DNA of 64,000 bases, taken from positions 1 through 64,000 of the forward strand of contig NZ_BAGZ01000024.1 of the NCBI RefSeq assembly GCF_000298175.1, in the 5' to 3' direction. This document shows positions 27,109-37,440 of this stretch, one piece after another. The stretch's first letter is position 1. Every line of letters begins with the position of its first letter. The notes under the pieces are model-generated. The model ran no database searches. It was not told where the DNA came from and saw only the letters and a list, made by a program, of their open reading frames with translations. Source of the stretch: Austwickia chelonae NBRC 105200 (lineage in GTDB: Bacteria > Actinomycetota > Actinomycetes > Actinomycetales > Dermatophilaceae). The position numbers were made by a program, and so were the translations under genes.

Positions 27109-27343
27109 TCGGCTGCCCTCCAGCGTCGACGAACTACGGATGACCGGGGACCTCGCGCCGCCGGACCGCGCCCCCGCGCGGCCACCGCACCGGCCCCACC
27201 CCGCCGTACACCGGGCGCACCCGGCAGGACAGCGCACCGGACCCCACCGATCACCGTAACGGACGCCCGGGCTCCCCGGGCGGAGGGCCACCGCACCGTA
27301 CGCTGACCGCGACCGGCCGCACCCCAGGCGAAGGAGCCCCACC

Positions 27344-28555
27344 GTGTCCGACGACCGTGACAGCCCCGGCGAGGAAGTCCGCGCCGCCGTCACGGCCGCC
27401 CACGCCGCCGGCCTGATCCGTGCCCCCGCCGCCGTCGTCGACCTCGACGCCTTCACCGCCAACGCCCACCTCCTCCGGGCCTGCGCCGGGGACCGCCCGA
27501 TCCGGATCGCCAGCAAATCGATACGTTGCCGGCCGCTCCTCGAACGAGCCCTGGCCTTCCCCGGTTTCGCCGGAGTGATGGCCTTCTCCCCGGCCGAGGC
27601 CCTCTGGCTCGCCGACCACCCCGACAGCCGGTTCGACGACATCCTCGTCGCCTACCCGAACCCGGAACGGACGGCCTGGGCCGCACTGACCTCCTCGGCC
27701 GGAGCCGCCGAACGGATCACCGTGATGATCGACGACGACACCCAACTGGGTGACACCACCGACGCCACGACACCGATCCGGATCTGCCTCGACGTCGACG
27801 CCTCCCTGCGCATCGGCCCGGCGCACCTGGGCGCCCGACGCTCACCGTTACGCACCCCGGAACAGGCCGCCGCCCTCGCCCGCCGGCTAGCGACCCGCCC
27901 AGGATGCCGCGTGACCGGGCTGATGTTCTACGACGCCCAGATCGCCGGCCTGCCGGACCGGTCCGCACCGGTCCGGATGATGAAGGCCCTGTCCGACCGC
28001 GACCTGCGCCGACGACGCAGCGACGTGGTCGCAGCAGTCGCCGCCGAACTGGACCGGCTCGGCGCACCCCCGCTACGCCTGGTCAACGGCGGCGGCTCGG
28101 GCAGCCTGCGGACGACCGGAACCGACCCCTGCCTGACCGAGCTCGCCGCCGGGTCCGGACTGTACGCACCGACAGCCTTCGACGGCTACCGGGGATGGAC
28201 GCCCCGCCCGGCGTTATTCCTGGTCACCCCGGTGGTGCGCCGTCCCGCGCCGCGCATGGTGACGGTCTTCGGCGGGGGATATGTCGCCTCGGGCCAGGCA
28301 GGGCACTCGCGGCTGCCGCGTCCGGTGTGGCCGTCGGGGTTGCGGTTGACGGCGGCGGAGGGTGCGGGTGAGGTGCAGACGCCCTTGCGGGTGGCGCGGG
28401 GCGGCCGGGTTCCGCGGGTGGGTGAGCTGGTGTGGTGGCGTCCCACCAAGGCGGGTGAGCCGTTGGAGCGTTTCGACCGGGTGTTCCTGGTCGGGGGTGG
28501 GCGGGTGTGCGCTACGGCGGCGACCTATCGGGGTGAAGGGTGTGCCTTCGGGTGA
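27344..28555 (+). CDS. Alanine racemase-like PLP enzyme (amino-acid deaminase/aldolase type)
   Basis: 403 residues from GTG 27344, preceded by AAGGAG. The N-terminal PLP barrel has APAAVVDLDAFTANAHLL and the PLP lysine in RIASKSIRCRPLL, followed by GLMFYDAQIAG and RLVNGGGSGSL. The C-terminal beta domain has YVASGQAGHSRLP. Such proteins are related to D-threonine aldolase and D-serine dehydratase; the substrate is not clear. Codon use changes near 28300: the 3' part shifts to G-rich codons like the next genes. Confidence 0.82.
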   Translation: MSDDRDSPGEEVRAAVTAAHAAGLIRAPAAVVDLDAFTANAHLLRACAGDRPIRIASKSIRCRPLLERALAFPGFAGVMAFSPAEALWLADHPDSRFDDILVAYPNPERTAWAALTSSAGAAERITVMIDDDTQLGDTTDATTPIRICLDVDASLRIGPAHLGARRSPLRTPEQAAALARRLATRPGCRVTGLMFYDAQIAGLPDRSAPVRMMKALSDRDLRRRRSDVVAAVAAELDRLGAPPLRLVNGGGSGSLRTTGTDPCLTELAAGSGLYAPTAFDGYRGWTPRPALFLVTPVVRRPAPRMVTVFGGGYVASGQAGHSRLPRPVWPSGLRLTAAEGAGEVQTPLRVARGGRVPRVGELVWWRPTKAGEPLERFDRVFLVGGGRVCATAATYRGEGCAFG

Positions 28556-28799
28556 CCGGGTGTCGTCCTCTCCGGGGGATCGGTGGGTGCCGTTCGGCGC
28601 TCGGGTGTTTCGTCGGAGGTGTCCGGTGCCCGGGGTGTGTTTGCGTCGGGGGTGGGCCGGGAACCACCGGGCGGTGCCCGTTGGTTGGAGCGGTGCGGTG
28701 GAGGTCCTGTCTTCAGCAGGCCGGGGTGTGTCCGGTCTGTCGCCGTGGACGAGGTGCGCCGGTTGCCGGGTGGCCGGGCCTGGATGAGGAGGTACGGGG

Positions 28800-30173
28800 A
28801 TGATGCGTGGTCCGATGTCGGTCGACGGCCTGGCCGAGGAGGATGTGCCGCCGGTGGACGGGACGGTGGCATGGCGGAATTGGGCGGGCACGGTGGAGGC
28901 CTTCCCTGTCCGGCGGGTGTCGGTGCGGGACGAGGACGAGGTCGTCGCGGTGCTGCGTGGCGCGGTGGAGGAGGGTTTGCGGGTCAAGGCGGTCGGTGCG
29001 GGGCATTCGTTCACCGGGGCGGCGTACACCGACGGTGTATTGGTCGATCTGTCCGCGTTGGCGGGTCTGCGGGGGGTGGTGGCGGATGGTGCGGGGGCGC
29101 GGGTGCGGGTCGGTGCGGGGACGACTTTGCGCGAGTTGAATGTCCTGCTCGACGAGTCCGGTCTGGCGGTGCCGAATCTGGGTGATATCGACGCGCAGAC
29201 GATCGCGGGGGCGATCAGTACCGGCACTCATGGCACGGGGGCGACCTTCGGGGGTCTGTCCTCGTTCGTGACGGCATTGCGTGTGGTGACTGCCGACGGG
29301 CGGGTGTCCTGGTGTTCTCGGGCGGAGGATCCGGAGTTGTTCGCTGCGGCCGGTGTGGGTCTGGGGGCTTTCGGCGTGGTCGTCGAGGTCGAGTTGGCGT
29401 GTGTGCCGGCTTTTCGGGTGCGGGCGGTGGAGTCGCCGGAGAGGCTGTCGGAGTTGCTTCCGCGGTTGGACGAGGTGATGACGGAGCATGATCATGTCGA
29501 GTTCTTCTGGTTCCCGTACACGGATTCGTGTCTGGTGAAGCGGCATGACCGGTTGCCGCCGGAGGATTCTTCGGGGGTTCCGTTGCCGGAGTGGCGCCGG
29601 TTGTGGGCCGATGACGTGGTCGACAACAGGTTGTTCGCGGCGGCGAATCGGGCGGTGGTCCTGCGTCCGTCGTGGGTGCCGACGGTGAATCAGGTGGGTG
29701 CGAAGGTGATTTCCCGGCGGGAGTACACGGATGTCTCTCATCGGGTGTTCGTCTCGCCGCGGACGGTGCGTTTCCGGGAGAGCGAGTATGCGGTGCCTCG
29801 TGACGCGGTGGGGGAGGCTTTGGTTTTCCTGCGGGACTGGTTCGAGCGGACGGGTGAGCCGGTGACCTTTCCGTTGGAGGTGCGTTATACCGCGGCGGAT
29901 GATCTGTGGTTGTCGACGGCGTCGGGCCGGGATACGGCGTATATCGCGGTGCATCAGTACGTGGGGCAGGACCATACCCGGGTGTTCCGGGTTTTCGAGG
30001 ATGTGATGGACCGGTGTGACGGGCGGCCGCATTGGGGCAAGCTGCACCGGTTGACGGCGGATCGTTTGGCGGCCTTGTATCCGCGGTTCGGTGATGCGTT
30101 GCGGGTGCGGGATCGGGTGGATCCGGGTCGGCTCTTCGCGAATCCGTATCTGGATCGGGTGTTGGGGGAGTGA
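28800..30173 (+). CDS. D-arabinono-1,4-lactone oxidase family FAD protein
   Basis: 457 residues; GAGGAGG at 28786-28792 sets the start at ATG 28800 (or 28803). The FAD-binding domain has VKAVGAGHSFTGAAYTDG, where the His of GHS is the usual covalent FAD site, and LNVLLDESGLAVPNLGDIDAQTIAGAISTGTHGTG. The C-terminal ALO domain ends with RPHWGKLH and DPGRLFANPYLDRVLG. Family enzymes oxidise sugar-1,4-lactones or xylitol-like polyols. The stop overlaps the start of the MFS gene, so the substrate may be linked to transport. Confidence 0.9.
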   Translation: MMRGPMSVDGLAEEDVPPVDGTVAWRNWAGTVEAFPVRRVSVRDEDEVVAVLRGAVEEGLRVKAVGAGHSFTGAAYTDGVLVDLSALAGLRGVVADGAGARVRVGAGTTLRELNVLLDESGLAVPNLGDIDAQTIAGAISTGTHGTGATFGGLSSFVTALRVVTADGRVSWCSRAEDPELFAAAGVGLGAFGVVVEVELACVPAFRVRAVESPERLSELLPRLDEVMTEHDHVEFFWFPYTDSCLVKRHDRLPPEDSSGVPLPEWRRLWADDVVDNRLFAAANRAVVLRPSWVPTVNQVGAKVISRREYTDVSHRVFVSPRTVRFRESEYAVPRDAVGEALVFLRDWFERTGEPVTFPLEVRYTAADDLWLSTASGRDTAYIAVHQYVGQDHTRVFRVFEDVMDRCDGRPHWGKLHRLTADRLAALYPRFGDALRVRDRVDPGRLFANPYLDRVLGE

Positions 30174-31420
30174 TGTCCGGCGGGGGGCACGGCTCGGGCC
30201 GGTTGGAGTCGGCCAAGGTGGCGACGAGTCTTGTCTTTGCGCTGAACGGGTGGACTTTTGCGACGTGGGCGGGGCGTATCCCGACTCTTCGGGAGGATCT
30301 CGGGCTGTCTCCGGGGCAGTTGGGTCTGGTCATGTTGGTCGGTTCGGCGGGTTCGCTGTTGGGTTTGCCTTTTGCCGGGCGTCTGGTGGGTCGTTTCGGG
30401 GCTGCGTGGGCGGTGCGGACGGGGGCGGCGCTCAGCTTGTCCTCGCTGATGGGGGTGGGTTTCACGGCGGGGGTGCTTCATTCGGTTCCGGTGACGGCGG
30501 TGCCTTTGTTCCTGTCGATGTTGGGTATCGGGATCTGGGATGTCTCGATGAATATCGAGGGTGCGGCGGTCGAGCATCATCTGGGGCGGACGATCATGCC
30601 GCGGTATCACGCGGCGTTCAGCTTGGGGACGGTGTTCTCGGCGTTGCTCTCGTCGGGGTTGACGGCTGCGGGGGTGCCGATCGTCGTGCATTTCTGGGTG
30701 GTTTCGCCGTTGATCTTTTTCGCGGTGGCCTGGTGTGTCCGGGCTTTTCTGCCGCGGGCGCAGGAGGCCGACGAGGCGGGTGTCGGGCAGGTGGGGGGTG
30801 TGTCGCCGGCGGTGGATCCTCCGGCGGGTGGGTCGGCGTGGTGTGAGCCGCGGACTCTTCTGATCGGTGTGGTCACCATGGTGGCGGCGTTCACCGAGGG
30901 TGCGGCGAATGACTGGTTGTCGGTGGCTTTCATCGATGGTTATCGCTTGCCGCAGTGGGCGGGGGTGTTGGGTTTTGCGGTCTTCTTGGGTTTCATGACG
31001 GCGGGGCGTTGGTTCGGGGCGCCGTTGTTGGACCGGTACGGGCGGGTGCCGGTGTTGCGTGCGTTGTTCGTCCTTGCCGGGGTGGGGTCGTTGTTGGTGG
31101 TCTTCGGGACGGCTTCTTGGGCTTATCTGGGGGCGGCGGTGTGGGGTGTGGGGGTTTCGTTGGGTTTTCCGGTGGGGATGAGTGCGGCTGCGGATGATCC
31201 GGGGCGGGCGGCGGCTCGGATGAGTGTGGTGTCGACGGTGGCGTACGGGGCTTTTCTGATGGGGCCGCCGGGGTTGGGGTGGTTGGGTGATCATGTCGGC
31301 GTATTGCGGTCGTTGGGTGTGGTGTCGGCGTTGTTGCTCTGTGCGTTGGTGGCGCTTCCGGTGGTGGGGGAGCGTCCTCGTGGGGTGTCTGGGAGGGGCG
31401 GTGGCGAGCCGGGGGTATAG
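30173..31420 (+). CDS. MFS transporter, YbjJ-like
   Basis: About 415 residues. ATG 30173 overlaps the TGA of the oxidase (TGATG); GTG 30170 is also possible. Twelve hydrophobic segments, with GLPFAGRLVGRFG as the first MFS loop motif, NIEGAAVEHHLGRTIMPRYHAAFSLG in helix 5-6 region and a His/Pro-rich central loop. The pattern fits the YbjJ-type group of bacterial MFS proteins. It probably exports or imports a sugar-acid related to the oxidase next door (inference from coupling). Confidence 0.85.
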   Translation: MSGGGHGSGRLESAKVATSLVFALNGWTFATWAGRIPTLREDLGLSPGQLGLVMLVGSAGSLLGLPFAGRLVGRFGAAWAVRTGAALSLSSLMGVGFTAGVLHSVPVTAVPLFLSMLGIGIWDVSMNIEGAAVEHHLGRTIMPRYHAAFSLGTVFSALLSSGLTAAGVPIVVHFWVVSPLIFFAVAWCVRAFLPRAQEADEAGVGQVGGVSPAVDPPAGGSAWCEPRTLLIGVVTMVAAFTEGAANDWLSVAFIDGYRLPQWAGVLGFAVFLGFMTAGRWFGAPLLDRYGRVPVLRALFVLAGVGSLLVVFGTASWAYLGAAVWGVGVSLGFPVGMSAAADDPGRAAARMSVVSTVAYGAFLMGPPGLGWLGDHVGVLRSLGVVSALLLCALVALPVVGERPRGVSGRGGGEPGV

Positions 31421-31492
31421 CGTGAATTTCGGTGGTAATGAGTGTTTTTCGTGTTTCATGCGGGTTGATCACCGGTCGTGCCGGCTTCTGTG

Positions 31493-31583
31493 GCTGGACG
31501 CAATGTCCAGCTCCCCGCAGCGACACGCTGAATCGCTGGACAAAGTGCACAATCTGCTTACGTAACAGTGGACGCAATGCCAT
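31493..31583 (+). promoter_or_regulatory. Repeated GCTGGAC operator elements upstream of the lyase
   Basis: A 7-5-7 inverted repeat GCTGGAC-GCAAT-GTCCAGC lies at 31493-31511. Its left half recurs at 31535-31541 (GCTGGACAAAGTGCAC), and TGGACGCAATG recurs at 31569-31579. The TGGAC starts are 42 and 32 bases apart, close to whole helical turns. One strong and two weaker sites for a dimeric regulator are likely. Confidence 0.6.
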
Positions 31584-31588
31584 GATGA

Positions 31589-33109
<1,521 letters not shown>

Positions 33110-33126
33110 CGTCCTCCCCGGCCGTG

Positions 33127-33172
33127 GGGCCCGAGCCTGCAGCGGACTGTGTTCCGCTGTAGGCTCGGGCCC
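33127..33172 (+). terminator. Strong terminator after the lyase gene
   Basis: A 20-bp stem (33127-33146 with 33153-33172, one G-T pair), loop of six bases, followed by TTCGTCG, starting 18 bases past the stop. Confidence 0.85.
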
Positions 33173-33239
33173 TTCGTCGTGCGCGACACCACGAGCAGTC
33201 CACCCTTTCGACCGAACCCACCGAATCAGGTGAACCCGC

Positions 33240-34367
33240 ATGACCCTGTGGCTCCTGCTACCGCTGACCGCCGTCGTCGCCCTGGGCCGGACCATGTACC
33301 TCCTGCCCTCTCGCACCGCTGACACCATCCCGCTCGGCGTCCGCGTCCCGAACACCCACACCGGTCACCAAGTCATCCGCGACGCCATCGCGACCTACCG
33401 ACGCCGAGTCCTCGTCATCACCGCCCTCACGACAGTGCTGGTGGCCGCCGTCTCCGCCGCCCTCGACCGCGCCGGAGGACAGCTGCGCCCCACCGGGGTA
33501 GGCGTCCTCGCCCTCGGCGCCATCGTGCTCATGACCGTGGCCGCCGGCGTCACCATGAGCCGCTGCGCCGCGCCGATCCGCCACGCCAAGGACGAACAAG
33601 GCTGGTACGACAGCGTCCACGTCGGCCTGGTCGCCTCCCCCGACCCAGAGGAACCTTCTTCCGACGTGCCCTGGGCATGGCATGCAGCCGCAGCACTGAT
33701 CCTCGCCGGAACAGCCGCCTACGGTGCCACGACCTACGACTCGATGCCGGCCGCCGTCGTCACCCACACAGGCATGGACGGCCCGGACTCGTGGGCCGAC
33801 AAGAGCTTCTGGTCGGTGTTCTCCCCGCTCCTGCTCGGTGCGGCACTCGCGGGGATGATGCTCGCCTTCGCGGTACCCCTGGCCCGCCGCCCGCTGCCGC
33901 CCCTGCCCGCGGGCGACATCGAACGGGCACGCGCCATCGCCCGCGCCAAGGCGGGCGCCACCCAGAAAGGGCTGGCGTTGAGCGCAGTGTCCGCTGCCGC
34001 CGTCTTCTCCCTCTTGAGCATCGGCACGTGGACCGAGGCCGCCTGGACGACACCGGCGGTGCTGCTGACGGCGATGGGCAGCACCCCGGTCATCCTGATC
34101 ACCATCATGCTGAGTCACCCGCTCGCCCACGAGAACACGCCGCGCGCGCAGGGTGCGGGTGGCCCTGAGTCGCCGGACGGCGACAGGTACTGGAAGTGGG
34201 GTTTTTACAACAACCCTGACGATCCCCGCATCATGGTCGACGGCCGGACGGGTCTGGGCAGTGACCTCAACCTTGGCCATCCGTTCGGTCGTCTCATCAC
34301 CATCGCCGGTGTCGCTGTGCTCGTCGGTGGTGTGGCCTTGCCGATTCTGGCCTGGCTCGGCGGGTGA
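33240..34367 (+). CDS. Membrane protein with DUF1648 and DUF5808 features
   Basis: 375 residues from ATG 33240, with AGGTGA upstream. Seven or so hydrophobic segments are visible. The N-terminal part resembles DUF1648 (RTADTIPLGVRVP, in the usual PxHF/P-like position), and the C-terminal YWKWGFYNNPDDPRIMVDGR with GSDLNLGHP is the DUF5808 signature. Related proteins accompany GntR/YhcF regulators or peptidase systems, but here it stands alone. Function unknown. Confidence 0.75.
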   Translation: MTLWLLLPLTAVVALGRTMYLLPSRTADTIPLGVRVPNTHTGHQVIRDAIATYRRRVLVITALTTVLVAAVSAALDRAGGQLRPTGVGVLALGAIVLMTVAAGVTMSRCAAPIRHAKDEQGWYDSVHVGLVASPDPEEPSSDVPWAWHAAAALILAGTAAYGATTYDSMPAAVVTHTGMDGPDSWADKSFWSVFSPLLLGAALAGMMLAFAVPLARRPLPPLPAGDIERARAIARAKAGATQKGLALSAVSAAAVFSLLSIGTWTEAAWTTPAVLLTAMGSTPVILITIMLSHPLAHENTPRAQGAGGPESPDGDRYWKWGFYNNPDDPRIMVDGRTGLGSDLNLGHPFGRLITIAGVAVLVGGVALPILAWLGG

Positions 34368-34465
34368 CCTTGTTCGTGTCGCTGCGTTGACATTCTTCCG
34401 ACGGGGCGGGCCCGGCCGTGTCTTTGCACGGCCGGGCCCGGTTCATGGTCGGTTCGGGTCGGGGG

Positions 34466-35302
34466 TCACAACCCGAAGGTGTTCCACAGTGTGGCGGAGG
34501 CCGTCGAGGCGAAGAACGAGGGGTGTTCGGCCTGTCCGCAGAACTTGCCCCAGGAGACGATGCCGATCTGGTAGAGGCGGCCGGCGTGTTTGCGGACCAG
34601 CGGGCCGCCGCTGTCGGCGAAGCAGGCGCCTTTACCGGCGGCTCCGCCGCACAGGTCGGTGTCTGCGTTGAACTCGTGGCCGCCGGCTTCGGCGCATTTC
34701 GCGGTCGGATGCAGCGGAATGGTGACCTTGCGCAGCGTCTCGGGGGTCTCTCGCCCGCCGGAGGGGTTGGTGGTTCCCCAACCGATCACGGTCGCCTGCC
34801 CGGATGTGGTCAGGTGGGTCGCTCCTCGCGGGGGAAGTGCCACCGGTGTGATCTCGTGGACGGGTTCGCTCAGCCGCAGGATCGCCGCGTCGTGTCCTAC
34901 GACTTCGCCGTACCGGGGGTGCACGATGATCTCGGCTCGGCCGTCGACTGACTTGATCCCGCGGGTGATTCCTTGGGAGGTGTCGGACAGGGTCGTCCGT
35001 CCGATGACCACGCTCAGGCCTTCGGCGGATCCGCCGACTCGGGAGCTGACGCAGTGGGCTGCGGTCAACACGGTGTTCGCGTCGATGAGTGATCCTCCGC
35101 AGAAGTGCCGGTCTCCGTCCTGGATGGACACCATGAAGGGGAACTCGTTTTCCTGGGCTTCGACGCCACCGATGATCTTCGGTGACGGCTTCTCCTCGAC
35201 CGGTGACGAAGCGCGGGCGGCGCCGGGTGCGAGCAGTCCGCTCACGAGCATCGTCGCTGCCGCCACACTCAGGATTCGGCCGGTTCGGTTGGACATGGAC
35301 AT
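34466..35302 (-). CDS. Secreted trypsin-fold serine protease (paralogue 1)
   Basis: 278 residues from ATG 35302, with AGGGGAG 9 bases upstream. A signal peptide ends near ARA-S (residue 31); a propeptide of about 11 residues leads to IIGG (43-46). Catalytic triad: H83 (LTAAHC), D138 (GHDAAIL), S231. The active-site segment reads GKGACFADSGGP, so the residue before the catalytic Asp-Ser is Ala, not the usual oxyanion-hole Gly193, and position 189 is Gly, not Asp. It therefore lacks the trypsin specificity pocket and may have altered activity. About 42% of positions look shared with the protease at 38815-39657 (estimate by eye). Confidence 0.9.
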   Translation of the reverse strand: MSMSNRTGRILSVAAATMLVSGLLAPGAARASSPVEEKPSPKIIGGVEAQENEFPFMVSIQDGDRHFCGGSLIDANTVLTAAHCVSSRVGGSAEGLSVVIGRTTLSDTSQGITRGIKSVDGRAEIIVHPRYGEVVGHDAAILRLSEPVHEITPVALPPRGATHLTTSGQATVIGWGTTNPSGGRETPETLRKVTIPLHPTAKCAEAGGHEFNADTDLCGGAAGKGACFADSGGPLVRKHAGRLYQIGIVSWGKFCGQAEHPSFFASTASATLWNTFGL

Positions 35303-35512
35303 GTGTTGGAGCTCCCCTCGGGTGGGTGACGCATCTACGGATGCGATCAGAGTAGGGACGTGCGAGGTCGTCCCGGTCGGGAACAGTCCGGATGTTGTCC
35401 TTCTTTGCCGAGGCCAGACCAGGGCTTGGGGGCAGCTATATCCGGCGACCCGGTCTGGTGTCGGGCTAGCCTGGGTGCGAAGGGGATTCCTCCGCAGGGC
35501 CAGGGAGAGCAG

Positions 35513-36019
35513 ATGACTGATGCGCGCGTGGGCAGGTCGACTACCGGAGCACGGCCGGGGGTGACCTTCGTCGTGTGTGCCGCTGTGGTGCTGGTAGGGG
35601 CGGCCGGGTGCTCGTCCGGGGACGGCATGTCATCGTCCGGGGGGTCGGTCACTTCGCGGAGCGCGTCGCAGGGTGTCTCGTCGAGGGCGGGCGGGAGCAG
35701 CGGGAGGACTCTGGAGGCGGAGGCTTTCGACAAGGCTGCGCAGGCTCCGGGGACGGTGCTTCTCGACGTGCGTACTCCGCAGGAGTACACGCAGGGACAC
35801 CTGCCGGGGGCCCGCAATATCGATATCGCTGCCGCTGATTTCCGTCAGCAGCTCGAGGGCCTGGACCGGAAGGTCCCTTACGCCGTGTACTGCCGGTCGG
35901 CCAATCGTTCCGCTCAGGCGATGAAGATCATGAAGGATCAGGGGTTCGTCGACGTCTACCACCTCGGTGGGGGAGTCGTCGGCTGGCAGAATTCCGGACG
36001 GAAGCTCGTCACCGGTTGA
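35513..36019 (+). CDS. Rhodanese-domain lipoprotein
   Basis: 168 residues from ATG 35513 with AGGGAGAG upstream. The leader ends in lipobox VGAAGC, followed by a Ser/Gly-rich linker and a complete rhodanese domain: LLDVRTPQEYTQGHLPGARNIDI and the active-site loop YCRSANRSAQAM with the catalytic Cys. It should act outside the membrane as a sulfurtransferase or sulfur carrier. The 211-base gap to the divergent protease holds the promoters of both genes. Confidence 0.9.
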   Translation: MTDARVGRSTTGARPGVTFVVCAAVVLVGAAGCSSGDGMSSSGGSVTSRSASQGVSSRAGGSSGRTLEAEAFDKAAQAPGTVLLDVRTPQEYTQGHLPGARNIDIAAADFRQQLEGLDRKVPYAVYCRSANRSAQAMKIMKDQGFVDVYHLGGGVVGWQNSGRKLVTG

Positions 36020-36026
36020 GTGCTGC

Positions 36027-36056
36027 TGCCGCCCCGAGGGTTTCGTCGGGGCGGCA
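36027..36056. terminator. Bidirectional terminator hairpin
   Basis: An 11-bp perfect stem (36027-36037 with 36046-36056) with an 8-base loop lies 7 bases past the rhodanese stop and 7 bases from the stop of the convergent methyltransferase gene. Confidence 0.8.
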
Positions 36057-36063
36057 GGTTCGT

Positions 36064-37113
36064 TCAGGCGCGGTCGCCCAGGGCGACGATGTGTTCGGGC
36101 AGGCGGGCGTTGTCGCCGTACATGAAGTGGTTGTTCATGCGTTCGGAGAATCGGCTGGCCTCGGTCGTCCGGCCGACGGCTTCGGCGACCTGACGGATGA
36201 GCATCGGCGAGGCGCCGCAGCATACGCCCAGGTAGCGGACGTCCATGCCGTAGGCGAGCCGGGCGAAGGCGTCGATCTCGTACCGGTTGGTCGACAGCGG
36301 GTCGAGCGCGGTGGGGAAGGCCCGTCCGTGGGGGGAGGGGACGGTGGCGGCCGGGTCGGACAGATTGAAGAAGGTGGGTTCTTCCTCGGTCGTGCGGTAG
36401 GGGATCGGCAGCGCGGCGACATGGCAGCTGACGGCTTCGCGGATCTGTTGGAGCCAGGGCAGCATCGTCCGCGGTCCGCGGAAGCAGTTGAGTCCGACGA
36501 CCTGGGCGCCGCCCTGTTCGAGTCGTCGGGCACTGTCGACGATGCCGACGTCGTCGGACATCCGGTTGCCGGCCATGGGGGCGAGGGTCATCACGACGGG
36601 GAGTCCGCTGGCGGCGGCCACTTCGAGGGCGACCTCTGCTTCGCCGGCGTAGTAGAAGGTCTCGCCGATGATGAGGTCGGCGCCTTCGTCGACGGCCCAG
36701 CCGACCATCTCCTCGAACATGCCGCGGACCTCGGCCTGTCGTTCCGGGTCGGCGGGATCCCAGATGTTGGTGTTGGAGATATTGCCGGCCATGAGGTCGC
36801 CGGGGCGGGCGTCGGCGACCTGCCGGGCGATCTGCAGGGCGGCCCGGTTCAACGGTTCGAGCAGGTCTTCCTTGCCGATGACCCGCATCTTCTCGCGGTG
36901 GCCGTTGTAGGTGAAGGCTTCGACGATGTCCGAGCCTGCACGTTGGAAGTCGGTGTGCAGGGTGCGTAGGGCGTCGGGGTTCTCCAGGGCGACTTCGGGG
37001 ACGAATTCACCGGCGGTGAGATATCCGCGTCGTTCCAGTTCGAAGAGGAATCCTTCGGCGCAGATCACCGGTCCGGTGTCGAGGCGTTCGGTCAGGTCGT
37101 GTCGGTCGCTCAT
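36064..37113 (-). CDS. Homocysteine S-methyltransferase family protein (betaine-type)
   Basis: 349 residues from ATG 37113, behind GAGGAGAG. The zinc-binding Cys residues of the Pfam homocysteine methyltransferase fold are in VGLNCFRGP and LGVCCGASP, and VICAEGFLFELERRGYL with AGNISNTNIWDP mark the barrel. It resembles betaine-homocysteine methyltransferases, which make methionine without cobalamin. The gene sits under a cobalamin riboswitch, which fits a B12-independent enzyme switched off when B12 is plentiful (as known for metE). The methyl donor (betaine, S-methylmethionine or other) cannot be read from sequence. Confidence 0.85.
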   Translation of the reverse strand: MSDRHDLTERLDTGPVICAEGFLFELERRGYLTAGEFVPEVALENPDALRTLHTDFQRAGSDIVEAFTYNGHREKMRVIGKEDLLEPLNRAALQIARQVADARPGDLMAGNISNTNIWDPADPERQAEVRGMFEEMVGWAVDEGADLIIGETFYYAGEAEVALEVAAASGLPVVMTLAPMAGNRMSDDVGIVDSARRLEQGGAQVVGLNCFRGPRTMLPWLQQIREAVSCHVAALPIPYRTTEEEPTFFNLSDPAATVPSPHGRAFPTALDPLSTNRYEIDAFARLAYGMDVRYLGVCCGASPMLIRQVAEAVGRTTEASRFSERMNNHFMYGDNARLPEHIVALGDRA

Positions 37114-37254
37114 GCTGCTCTCCTCGGCAACGATGGTCGTTGCCTCCCCGGGGAGAGAAACCTGTGCCCGGGTCCGGTGAGGGACGCGGTGTGCGGTGGA
37201 CATGATCCGTCGGGCGGATGTGTGTCGTCATGGCCAGGCCATCTCTCGTGGTTC

Positions 37255-37425
37255 GGCATCTGTGTGACGGCGCAGGCGGTCTCCTGACTTCCGGATCGAA
37301 CGCTCGCCTCGGCCTTCCCGAATCTGGATGATTCAGTGGCATCGTCGAGGCGGAGCTCTCCGGTCACAGTGGCGAGGACCGTGTCGGGCTTGCACCGACT
37401 TCCCGTTTCTGCACCGAGCCAGCAG
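37255..37425 (-). promoter_or_regulatory. Cobalamin riboswitch
   Basis: On the minus strand the conserved elements appear in order: GGTGC-AGAAAC-GGGAAGTC, GGTGCAAGCCCGAC, the CGCCACTGTGA element, a variable hairpin region, and the B12 box GTCAGGAGACCGCCTGC (around 37270-37290). This is the standard AdoCbl/MeCbl aptamer. Downstream, short inverted repeats (ATGGCCtGGCCAT, ATCCG-N5-CGGAT) could form the switch affecting translation of the methyltransferase about 140 bases on. Confidence 0.9.
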
Positions 37426-37440
37426 TATATGGCCTGCTGC

